A DNA stretch of 64,000 nucleotides from Carallia brachiata (lineage: Eukaryota; Streptophyta; Magnoliopsida; Malpighiales; Rhizophoraceae). Position numbers and translations under genes: made by a program. The stretch covers positions 1,997,297 through 2,061,296 of the forward strand of contig JADCRB010000068.1 in NCBI GenBank assembly GCA_021464245.1. The letters run 5' to 3'. Numbering within the stretch: the first letter of the stretch is position 1; every line of letters begins with the position of its first letter. Below the pieces are notes generated by a model. The model was not told the DNA's origin. It ran no database searches and saw only the letters and a program-made list of their open reading frames with translations. Of this stretch, positions 53,301 through 64,000 are shown piece after piece.

Positions 53301-55092
53301 GTGGGTCTTAACTCCTATGGCATGCATTTACTAAGCAGTGGCCTATCTCTTGTTGTGATCGATTGATACACATGACATGTCTGCGCGGTACCGATGGCGA
53401 CACTGCAAAAGCTCTAGTTGATATGAATATTGATAGTTAAAGCCGAGAGCCATGAATGTGTTTCTCGTTTTCTTCCACTGTCTGACATCCCTCCTTACTA
53501 AAAAAAAAAAAAGGAGAGAGAGAGAAAGCTTCCTTTTCACACAAAAAAAAAAGGACATTGACCTCCCAATTTTTTTTTTTTAAATTTTGCTTTGCCCTCC
53601 TCAATTATATTTTCAATTTTTATTCATGCCTAAGATAGTTTGATCTAGAATTGAACCAAGTGGTAAGCGAGGAAAAAAAGCGATTGAGTGACAGACAATG
53701 AATTAGCTAGAAAGGATGAAAATTCTATGTACTGAAGGGGGATTTGTTGATGACAATGTTGCTATAGTTAGGTGCCTTGCTTGCAAAATGAGTCCCCGTT
53801 GCTTTACAACACCACTTGTTCCCCTGCTTAAGCAATCTCAAAGCTGCCATTTGCCAGAGACCTTCTGTAGTTTGGTGCAAGTGCTTTGTCAAGTGCCACG
53901 GCGCAGACAGGGGGATGCTCTTGAATCTTACGTGGGAAGTTAAAGGGCATTTGAAACTGAACTTAAAAAAAAAAAGAATCTCTGCTGATGTGCCAGTTAG
54001 CAACTTTTAGGCCATTAAAGCCACTTCCTAATTGTTGTCATGTGTCCATGGTTCCTAACAACTTCCACCATAATAATCGCACCTTTTTTTAAGGCTAAGG
54101 AAGGATCGATGCTTTACTAAATTCACTAATGATAAGAGCATGATTGCACATTGTTTTGATTGATTTGCACTTTTCTGTCTCATATAGAGGGAGTCAGATT
54201 ATGCTTGACATCAAAAGTATAGGTGTAACAGAGAGTTCACGTTTGGACGAGGATAATCTTGAGGAGTTTGAATAACCTAGTCTTAGGTTATTAGAAATAG
54301 AATAATCATAGGAATAAGACCCAACTTAAGAAAACAACCGAAAATTATTGTTCCTTTTTTAATTTTGACTTTCTTGTAAAAAAAAAAAACATTTGATCTG
54401 CAATAAATGTAATTTATAACAGATATAGATATAAATTACAATAGACTTAAAAACATTTTTTTGCTAGTTTATTATAAAAAATTATTATCTTCATTACAAA
54501 ATTATACCATTTTCCTTGTAAAATCAAATATATTTGACCAAAAAAGCTCAAAATTTTAAAAAAAAAATCCCGACAAAAGTAAATCCCACGTACTTGCTAA
54601 CCTATCCCCATTAGTCCCATAAATATCTATGTTTTATCAAACTTGAGGTAGACATGAATCTTTACTACAAAATAAAAATAAAAAAAATAATACAAGAGGT
54701 GGACATGAATCGGGAGGCAGAAGCAATAATTTCTTAGTCATAAAAGTTCCACATATAAAATTAAAGCCAGTCCATCAAGGTCCCACCTAAATTAATGCGG
54801 CTCAACTTTTTTCAAGATTTGCCAAATCCATAGGGGCAAAATCGTCTGAACAGAAACACCATACTGAAGATATATTTTCTACAGTTTTACAGTCAGAAAG
54901 TCCACATTGGTCTTCGCCTGCGCCAATGGGCGACGACAAAATTTTCCCTTTCGTGTCGTCAAAAATTAGAATAATTATGTAAGAAAAATACATGTTCTGA
55001 CAAAATTTTATCCCACACTATCGTTTGTAATTAACTTTACATTATTTTATTTTATTTTTTCTGTATCAAGATTTGAATAAAATTGCTGTAAG

Positions 55093-55372
55093 TAAGAGTC
55101 TGTTTATTTATTATAAAATAATTTATATTTGTAAAATATTTATAGTGAAAAATATTTATAATAAAAATAATGATTTTTCTTTATCACTTATTTATAACAC
55201 CGTTTATATTTTTTTTGAAAATAACTTCAACTCTATAAAAGGAGAAGTTATTTTATCTGAAAATTTAAAAATTTTTCTCAAATTGTACTTATGTAAAATA
55301 TTTTCTGTGAAATAAATACCGAAAAACATGTAAAATTTTTTCCTATAAAATATTTTACAGAAAAAACACACT
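55093..55372. mobile_element. Short MITE-like foldback element
   Basis: The left end GTAAGAGTCTGTTTATT and the right end AAAAAACACACTCTAAAAAT are imperfect inverted repeats. Inner segments TGTAAAATATTT and AAATATTTTACAG are complementary. Non-coding. Confidence 0.45.
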
Positions 55373-56842
55373 CTAAAAATCCAATAGCTTACTACAATCT
55401 TTTTACTAGTCAATAAAGAATTCAAATTACGCACAATTAAGCAATTCCGGCAATCTTTTTTTTTTTTTTACTTCCTTGTTTCCACTGTATATCAATCAGT
55501 GTTTGGCACGGATTTATTACTAGTTTTCAATACGACATATCCAAAGAAAAGAGTGGAAGGCAATTTTGGTTTGACGTGGATGGCAATTTTGGTTTGACAA
55601 CTGTTGAATTTACGAGCTCGTCAAAGCAGGACAGGAAATTGGAATTCGGGGTAGCAGCTCAGGTTTCCTCTCTTTCTCTTGATTAATAAACAGAACCGAG
55701 GTCTTCTCGTAGAATAATGATGTCTGAACCTTTTTTTTTTTTGGGTCATTGTCTGAACCATTTTCATAAGCAACAGGAATATGTACATGAAAATATGAAG
55801 CCAAGGTCCATGTTCAGGCCCACCCATGCAACTTTCCTTTCGCTTCGACTAGATTCTCCGTTCTCATTTCCCATTTTCCATTGAGTGACAGACCAATAAT
55901 AATTACTATTGTCCCCCTGGTCCATCTCACTGGGCCTCTATTAAATAGTGGCATTGATGCCCATCTCAATCGGCCCCTCAACACCACACTCTGGCCATAA
56001 CAATCCCATTCTCCATGTGGTCTTCGCTCTACATAGATGATGAGTGGATTTCAATAGACTTCCTTTTCATCCCACTTCATTGTCCCTTCCATGCAATCCG
56101 TCCCGATGTGCAGGCTTTAAATGTTTTATATGAAGATAGAGCAGCTTACAGGCACGGGAGTACGGACCCTGCGTTAATTTAATTCACTCAGAGTGGTGTA
56201 GTCATTTCATAACATTGCCAGCTTGACAGACTTCCTGGGTGTCATTTTCAATCCTACCAAAATTTCATAGGGAGAATTCTACGATAGTGGAACATTTTCT
56301 TACATACTCATCATGCTTTTCTTAAATAACTATAACTAAAATGGGCAAGAAGAATTGCACTTGAGAGCTTTTATATCAATACATTTAAATAACAATACAG
56401 TTTTATTTAACGATATTTGATAATTTATTTATTTTTTTAATAAATTTAATTATCTAATAAATTATATCACTTTATTTTTATTTTAAAATCATTCACATGA
56501 GATCAAAAAGTTTTTTCCTTTCATAAATGCCCTTGGCTCCTTGGGATTCCTTAATTTAGTGAAACAAAGGTACGGGGAAATAGGCTTGAAACATGGGCCC
56601 AATTATACGATTCAAAACGCTCTGGACCTTTGTAACCCATGAGACATAAACCCACTAACGATCCATCTCGCTTGAGCCCAACCGCTGCAACGACCTAAAA
56701 CTACCGTCACCCCCGTCCGCTTCCTCCTTAAACCCCTGCGGCCGGCTAGGCCTCGCCGTTTTCCGCCAACAACACGCGACAAAGCCATAACCGCCGACTG
56801 AAAGAGAAAAAAGTCAAAAAAAAAAAAAAGAAAAGCAGAAAA

Positions 56843-59800
56843 ATGGAATGTGAAAACAAAATCAAATTTGCCCTCGCCGTCGTTTCTCTGGGGGCGATCT
56901 CTCTGCTTTTGACCGCGCAGTACCGTGGACGCCGGAAGCTAAAATGCCCTCCGAGTTCGTGCTATTTGCAATCGGACCACTCGAAGCCACAGCTCTCTTT
57001 CAAGCGCGTTTTGGCCGATAACTCATTCTCTCAGTTTAAGCACCAAAAGCTCGGCGTCACCGACAGCGGCGACGGTACCTTTTATTATTATTATTATCTT
57101 TTTTCTTTTGCTTAAATGTTGTAAACAAAATTCACATTCATTGTTTTAGGTTAAGTGAATCATATAAATTAAGTATTACAATGGAGAATAACTTGGAGAT
57201 AGTAATCAAACAGAGCATAATGTTCAAGAAAAATTGATTTATATTCTTGAAGTTACTGGCAGATAGCTGTTTGAATTCTCATCCTTACGAAGCTGAAATC
57301 GCGGCGCTGATAGAGAATCCTGCAGTTGAATTGCGAACGAATAGAAGCATGGACTTAGAAATGAGTGGTTCTTATGTTTGGGTCGAGACTGAATCTCAAC
57401 TAAGGGACTTGGCTGATGTTTTAAGTAAAGAGAGTGTTTTTGCCGTTGATACTGAACAGCATAGCCTACGGTCGTTTCAAGGTTTCACTGCTTTAATTCA
57501 GGTTCCTAATTCAAAATATCTTTTCACTGCTTTCATGGCATATTTTATGAGTGTTTCTTATTTTGTTTGGATTTATGTAAGCAGATTTCAACTGGTATGG
57601 AAGATTATTTGGTGGATGCAATCGCATTGCATGATAGAATGAGTATTCTTCGTCCGGTTTTTGCCAATCCAAGTATTTGCAAGGTGAAGTAATTGAGTGG
57701 CTAAGTATATGCATTACCTTTCCGGCTTGTCCCTACAGAAGTTTAGTAAAGGTTGCCCTTAATGGAGCTTATTCTTCTCACAATTGACGGAAGTTTTTGT
57801 GTCTAGGTGTTCCATGGGGCAGATAATGATGTACTCTGGCTACAAAGAGACTTCCATAATATGTTGTCAACTTGTTTGATACTGCAAAGGTTCTGTTCTT
57901 GCCTCATATTCTAGCATGAATATTGTCTTAAATGCCACGTTTATATGGTAATTGTTGTATATGATGTTTAGATATTTACCGGGAGCATGGTCACTTAGTA
58001 AATAAGAGAAATATTATTTCCTCTTATATCCTTCCGTCGTCATATTTGCTCCTACTCTAATATTACAGGCTTGCGAGGTGTTATCAAAGCCACAGAAATC
58101 ACTAGCTTACTTGCTGGAGACTTACTGTGGTGTTGCCACTGACAAATCACTACAGGTTTGAGCTTGAGAACATTTATGTTTGTTTGAAGCTTGCTGGTTG
58201 TCTTTTGAGGAATGATGTGACTTTGTAAGCTACATAATTGATATATTATGTTATTGAATCATAGCGTGAAGACTGGAGACAACGCCCACTATCAGCAGAG
58301 ATGTTGCAATATGCCAGAACAGATGCGCATTATCTGTTATATATTGCAGGTTGTTTAATTGCTGAGCTCAAACCACAAGATAATGGTATGCCTTTATAAG
58401 ATGATTGTGTTTTCTCAGACCCTTGGTTTTAGTTTGTTCTGCTGTTGCGGATGCTAAAAAATAAATGGAAAGATGAGATCATCGCGTGTAGAAACATCAA
58501 TGAACTAAAATTACCAAAATGCTGTGGAAATGAACACATTTACACTGAATTTTTCCTGTGGATAACCATTGAACTTATGTGAACTGTTTCTCGTGGAACA
58601 AGACTCTAAAAGATTTTTGTACCAGATAACTCTTCTTGTCCTGATGACAAATTCCGTTTTGTTGCTGAGGCTAGTCGTCATTCGCACATGATTTGTTTGC
58701 AACTCTATGCCAAAGAGATTGAAGTTTTTCCTGGTGAGTCTGCTGCATCATCAATTATTTCCCGTCACTTGAATGGTCAGGGAGGATCATCCATGTTATC
58801 TGACACACAGGTGCACCAACTTACTTATGTTTGTAACGCAGGCCATTCAAAGTAGCCTCATATACGTTGCTGATGTTGAAATGTCAATTATTTACAGGAT
58901 CTTGTGAGGCGTTTGTGCATGTGGAGAGAGCTAATGGTTAGTTCCTGTCGTTTTGCTGTTAGACATTGATACCATTCAATTTTTATATTGTGGACCTTCT
59001 CAGAGCACCTTCTCAGAACAGTAATTCCCTGTGGGCCTATAGCTATTCAAGCCAAAGTTTGAATAATTTATATATTCAGTGTAACACAGATCCTACATTT
59101 ATGTCTGTTCTATTGAAATTTGTCGTCATCTCTTAGCAGTTTTGAAATGAAAATTAAAATGTATATTGCTGAGGAAACAGAGGTCCTGCTTTCTTACTTT
59201 CTTTCTCGATTACAGAATTCTATGCTTCCACCAATCTGTTATAATAATCACTGATGCTCTAATTTTGTTCTTTCGTTCACTTCTATAAAGTATTATGAGT
59301 GATGTTTGATATAAAATTCTAGTGAATGTTCCTTTCAATAAGACATGCCATCTACTTGTTTGCCAAAAGTTTGTGCTTTATCATGTGTGTCTTCACCTGC
59401 TGCAGTCTCAGTCATGGTACATCTTGTTTCTTTGACAAAACAGTTCATCTACTTGTTTTGGTAAAGTTTGTACTTTGTCATTTCGTTTCACACCTGTTGC
59501 AGTCTTGGTCATGGTAGATGTTGGACATTACATTCTTTGTGGTATAATGTTATCACGTGGGTTTCATCTTCTTTTCAGGCCCGCGTGCATGATGAGAGCT
59601 TAAGATATGTACTATCAGATCAGGCGATCGCTAGTCTTTCGGTCAAAGTTCAACAAGTCAAGTGGAAATATACGACACTGTGGCACAAGCTGATTTAAAC
59701 ATGGATCCTTTGAATTCTATTTCTTCTCTTTCATCTCCATCCCCTGTTGTTTGCAGTCATATGGATAATCTACATCACTTGATCCATGACAAAGAAAGCG

Positions 59801-62424
59801 ACTCAATGGCATTTTCTCAGTGCTTCTTCAGAAATGCCTAGGTCCAAATGGGAAGTTGTCCCTGTCTGTTTACAATAATGCATTGCTGGTTAACAATGGC
59901 CCAAATAACAAATAAACTAATTCCCACGCAAAATGGAAATCAAAGGCAGATTGCCGGAAGGCTTCAAGAGAATTATTTGTTCAAAAGTTCTCTTGCAAAG
60001 CTCCAGTGTATCATAACTGTAGGATCTATGCAAATGATGGACGGTTGCTTTGTTACTGTGATCGTAGAAAGCTTGAATGGTCAGTGGACTTCATCAACTT
60101 TATTATCCTTTTTTAAGTTCAAAAAGTGTGACTTAAATAGATCTTTTACTGGTATTTAGGTACCTTCGTCGCAGTCTGGCCAAGCTTGTTGATGACAAAC
60201 CTCCTGCTATAATGCTTCTTTTTGAACCGAAAGGCCGTCCAGAGGATGAGGACAATGACTTTTACATCCAAAGCAAGAAAAATATATGTGTTGGCTGTGG
60301 TGAAGGAAGTCATTACTTACGTTATCGAATAATTCCATCATGCTACAGAATGCACTTCCCTGAGCACTTGAAAAGCCATCGTTCTCATGATATTGTCCTG
60401 CTTTGTGTGGATTGTCATGAGATTGCACATGCTGCTGCTGAAAAATACAAACGACAGATTGCCGCAGATTTTGGAGTTCCTCTGTTTGTTCGTAAAGTTG
60501 TTGATTCCAATGAAGCCCCAATTATAACGAGCCATCTTCATCAGTAACAAATGCAGAGGAGACAGGGGTATCTCCTTTGCAGTTGCGTACAGCGCTATGG
60601 CCCTCTGCGCCATGGGCAGAGGATGCCACCCCAGCGCCGCAACGAGCTAAAACAAGTGTGTAAATATGCCCCTTTGCTGCTGATGCATTCAAGACTTGAA
60701 ACTTTGTCTTATTCATAAAAATGGTCTTCTTTTTCATTTAGTTCTTTTTTATCCATTTTATATTTGTGAACTTGAACTTTCTCGTGACATTTTATTTTGT
60801 TTGTCAAAGGTTGTTATGCAATACTACGGAAGGGAGATATCTGAGGAAGATTTGGAAAGAGCTTTGCTGGTTGGTATGAGTCCTCATGAGAGGAGGCGAC
60901 TTCAAAAGAAGAGAGTAGGCTGGCTTTCAAGCATTCTACTGGGAGGAGTATTTTTCTGGACGGGAAGCCGGTGAATGTTTCTCACACAGTGGCCCGAATC
61001 TGCCGCAGAAGATACATCAGCAGTTGATCTAAATAGCTCAAACGCTACTGTGGCAATAGCAAACTGCAGAAAAATGATGAAGACTATATAACGGCAACAG
61101 ATTCTGGTTTATGTGACCCATGTACAGATATAGAGATGAATGGAATAATCTGTGCTACTGCACGCAAGTCCAAATCTGATGCATGTGAAGTTTCTGACAC
61201 ACAAGATCTTTATGCTGGAAAGACTGATGATAAGTATGAAAAAAGTCCACCAAATGGATTGCCTGATTTATCTCATGATAGACACGATGTTAGCATTAGT
61301 TCCAAATCAAATTTGTCCTTGTTAGGACATGGACCACATGGAAAGCAAGTTGTGGCTCATATACTGAGGGAATATGGCGAGGATGGCATCGGTCAATTTT
61401 GTCAGAGATGGAGACAAGTCTTTGTTGAAGCAATTAATCCTCGTTTCTTGCCTGCTGGTTGGAATGTGATGCACAGGTATATTGCCATTTTATGCTTTGC
61501 CTGTAACCAAGGCTCTTACCATGATAAATATGCATTTTACCGAAAGGAGTTCACTTTATGTCAACAACGTTTAGACGAGCAAGATGAGGTTTTGACCCGC
61601 CATCAAGATTCCTATTTTAACTCCTACCATCTCTAGCAGCACCACAAAGCTAGCTAACCACCTATGCTCCCCACTCAAAACGAAATAAGAAAAAATGCCC
61701 AAAGAAAAAAACCAGAACTCCCTCCCTCCCCCCTTCTCCCCACACTCTGCGCGCCCCCCCCCCACCCCCCCACCCCCCCCCCCCCCACCCCCCCAAAGTA
61801 GACAACTCCTTAACCCTCTTCGGTTCACTTCACTCCCCTTAGAGAGTCGGCCCTCATTTGACCCACCATTTCTGGCGTCGAGACCACAATTAGCAACTTG
61901 ATTCCTGCAGTGGTACCACACTCCACACTCGTTCGCTAGTCAGCATATGCAGCTTTTCTTAATGAGATTACATGCATAATCTTAAGTTCAGAGACACGTT
62001 TTCTATACTGAACACATATAAAGCAGTGCCTAGAGGTCTTGTAACTTTTGTTTCCAATAAGATAATTAGTGTAATTTTCGGTAATTATTCTTAAAGTAAC
62101 TTTCGTTGATGCATCTCTCATACCTTGTCAGTTTACTTTTGCACTCTGTTTAAGATACAATTGCATATAATTTGGGACTGAACTATTGGCTGTGTCCCAA
62201 GGATTTGACTGTGAGCACTGTTTTTTGCCAGCGGCAGAAGGGAGTTCGGAGAATTCAGTGTTTACAATCCTGCCAAGAGGACATTCGGTGCCAAGATCGA
62301 GTTAATGCATTCAGTTACTGGTATGGATTCGTTGGATTCATGTGACTTAGACGGAAAAATCCACAGTTTTCCGTGTTGTAAATTGATTTGTTATTTTCCA
62401 TATATCCATTTTTGCGTTCATTAG
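56843..62424 (+). CDS. RRP6L3: RRP6-like exonuclease 3, reading frame interrupted by small indels
   Basis: A 3'-5' exoribonuclease of the RRP6/RNase D (DEDDy) family; the Arabidopsis orthologue RRP6L3 differs from L1/L2 in having an N-terminal membrane anchor. Exons: 56843-57074, 57263-57501, 57585-57683, 57807-57889, 58069-58155, 58265-58385, 58626-58810, 58898-58936, 59579-60079, 60160-60655, 60810-61476 and 62232-62424, with GT-AG borders. Residues 8-28 form a membrane segment. Catalytic motifs are FAVDTEQHS (D140, E142), HGADNDVLWLQRD and YARTDAHYLL (Tyr and Asp). The C-terminal module has CVGCGEGSHYLRY, ...KSHRSHDIVLLCVDCHEIAH (HNH-like Cys/His set) and ends with GRREFGEFSVYNPAKR. Indels relative to the implied protein are seen near 57858, 59650, 59815, 59910, 60010, 60530, 60605, 60915-60990 and 61030-61080. 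The first would truncate the product inside the exonuclease domain. It is a recent pseudogene or a poorly polished functional gene. Confidence 0.85.
61753..61794. repeat. Poly-C tract in RRP6L3 last intron
   Basis: Runs of 7-16 C separated by single A residues, followed by plain sequence. Such C runs are rare in this AT-rich DNA and are hard to sequence accurately. Confidence 0.85.
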
Positions 62425-64000
62425 CGGAGTCAAACAAATTGCATTTGTTTTGTTGGATGGAAAATGAGTGAAAGTAGACGGCCTTGATGTTATTGTTCAT
62501 GACATTTGAACCCTGCTTTTTTCGTCTTATTTGGAAAAAAGAAAAGCCGAGATTTTCGTTTTTTGGATTATAATATTTGAAAAATTTTCTAAATGAGTAA
62601 ACAATATATAATCACTATCATTACGCATTTACGCGGGAGAGGCCGACCTTATTTCATCGTATAGAATTTTTGTTCATTTTCTTGAAGAATATTCTTTTGG
62701 GAAAAAAAATTTTCTTTCGAAACGGTTCAGAAGATGAGCAACAAATCGATTTCCAAGTCCTCCCAGAGTTTGAATGCTGGATAAAACATTGTTAGGACAA
62801 AGAGAAAGAGATTCTTGCAATAAAAGAGGAGAGATAAAGACGAATCTTGAAGGGCAAGAGAGAGAGAGAGAGGAAGGGATAACAAAGAAACTGACTTAGC
62901 CATCGTATTTGGTTTTCGGCTTCGCCGTCCCTGGCCTCCCTTCCTCCTCTCTCTTCTTTTCTGTTGCTTCTCGGTGCGGGTCTGATTCTTGACGAGGCTA
63001 GGCGGTTAGAATAAGAAAAAAAAAATCAGATGATATCGTAAAACTAAAATTGATTAGATCATTCGTTGTTACAAAATAAGTAATTCTATTTCTGATTTTA
63101 CTCAATTACGATTCTAATTTTCATTTGATTCCAGATCATAAATTAAATGCCCCTTAAAAAAAGAAGTCGGTTAAGCAGCTAAACGCTACATCTGACGATT
63201 TCGCGTTGTTGCTGTGCAGAGGTCCGATTCTCGACTGCTGCTCAAAAAACAGTCTGACTCTCGAACGAGATTGACTGGGCGGTTAAAAGCTTTAAAAAGG
63301 AATAAAAGTGGGAACAAAACGACATCGTGGAACCGGGCTAACTGCTCCATTGCTATGCTTCGTCTGATTTGAATGGGCTGGGCCGCTGGGCCGTTAAAAT
63401 AAAAAGCATAAATAAAAGAAACGACATGAAGAGTTCAACGCCGACGTTTTATATTGCTTCCTCTCTCTGTCACTCCATTTATTTATTTGTTTTCTTTTTC
63501 TTCTATCTTTTTGTTTGATAGTTTGACCCACTATTACACGGGGTCTGATTTTATCATTCAACGTCATTTAAGTTTAAGTATGAGTTGGTCTCGAAAAAAA
63601 AACGTTTAAGTATGAGTTAAACGGCGAAGTTTTATCTAATTTCCCGTTTTGTACTAGCCAAAATTTTTTGATAAAGCTAAATCACACGAAAATAAAGACA
63701 ACGAAATAGCACGAAATTTTTGAATCTTCTTCTTCTTCTTCTTCTCTTCAAATAGCACTAAAGTTAGTTTTTATGTGTTTTTAAAAATTTATTGCCTCCA
63801 TTAATTTAGAATAATTAAATGGAGTTAAAGTGTATTGCCTTAGCAACAAAAAAAATTTGGAAATTTTTTTAAGTCAAGATTTAAGATACTATTATATATT
63901 TAGGGTAATACTAACGACTACTTAAGGTTTAATTTTTTTTAAAAAAAGAAAAATAATAAATAACAAAAAGTTAAACAAAGTTAAAAAACAAAAAGAAAAA
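62425..64000. other. Right flank, no supported gene
   Basis: Probably the RRP6L3 3' untranslated region followed by intergenic DNA. There is a purine-rich tract near 62858-62878 and a (CTT)n tract at about 63725-63745. A minus-strand ATG at about 62902 with a donor-like sequence just after it could be a first exon, but nothing confirms it. Confidence 0.4.

Larger units (their letters stand above)
49500..56842. other. Intergenic region, no supported gene
   Basis: About 7 kb of AT-rich sequence. It holds MITE-like elements at 50037-50324 and 55093-55372, an (AT)n/(AC)n tract at about 51369-51403, and a possibly decayed coding stretch on the minus strand at 50700-51240 that I cannot assign. The region just before 56843 has a moderately GC-rich leader-like sequence for RRP6L3. 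Confidence 0.5.

Noticed and set aside
61695..61901. Pro-rich plus-strand frame and Gly-rich minus-strand frame
   Set aside because: Both are artefacts of translating the poly-C tract in an intron.
62760..62905. Possible minus-strand first exon beginning MAK near 62902
   Set aside because: The ATG, CT-rich leader and donor-like sequence are suggestive, but the open frame is low-complexity (Leu/Ser-rich) and no following exon was identified.

Overview
The window is nuclear DNA of a flowering plant, most likely a eudicot. The genes are split by short AT-rich introns, the intergenic DNA is very AT-rich, and it carries MITE-like foldback elements, a TRIM retroelement, microsatellites and a miR159-type site in a GAMYB-like gene. 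I cannot name the species. I see no rRNA, CRISPR array, organellar insert or intact autonomous transposon, and no confident tRNA.

Layout. 1-640: first exon of a SKU5-similar multicopper oxidase gene, minus strand, running off the left edge. 4541-5265: a damaged SIP1 aquaporin gene. 7745-8002: an unrecognised coding-like tail. 10822-14047: a complete 11-exon arogenate dehydratase gene of the ADT2 type, minus strand. 14.0-27.2 kb: a gene-poor stretch with foldback repeats, a 68-bp tandem repeat and a decayed glycosyltransferase-like pseudogene. 27247-28584: intronless chloroplast site-2 protease (ARASP type). 30118-32649: R2R3-MYB of the MYB101/97/120 group. 38210-38464: a small conserved protein. 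39133-40443: ATG8. 45719-49016: an 11-exon GT31 beta-1,3-galactosyltransferase. 56843-62424: RRP6-like 3 exonuclease.

The order ARASP, MYB101-like, B3GALT, RRP6L3 matches my recollection of the Arabidopsis chromosome 2 segment At2g32480-At2g32415. The right half therefore looks like a conserved ancestral block, expanded here by repeats and by extra genes (the small protein and ATG8). The genes serve separate housekeeping and regulatory roles: phenylalanine synthesis in plastids, plastid membrane proteolysis, pollen or GA-type transcription, autophagy, Golgi glycosylation and RNA decay. They do not form a single pathway.

The most notable observations are uneven reading-frame integrity, sequence-level regulation and repeats. 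ADT2, ATG8, B3GALT and ARASP are perfectly open. RRP6L3, the MYB gene and SIP1 carry small indels although their protein sequence and splice sites are otherwise conserved. This means either recent decay or base-level assembly errors. A non-canonical GC-AG intron in ATG8, a retained miR159 site and several uncatalogued foldback repeats also deserve a second look. I found no evidence for a novel multi-gene system.
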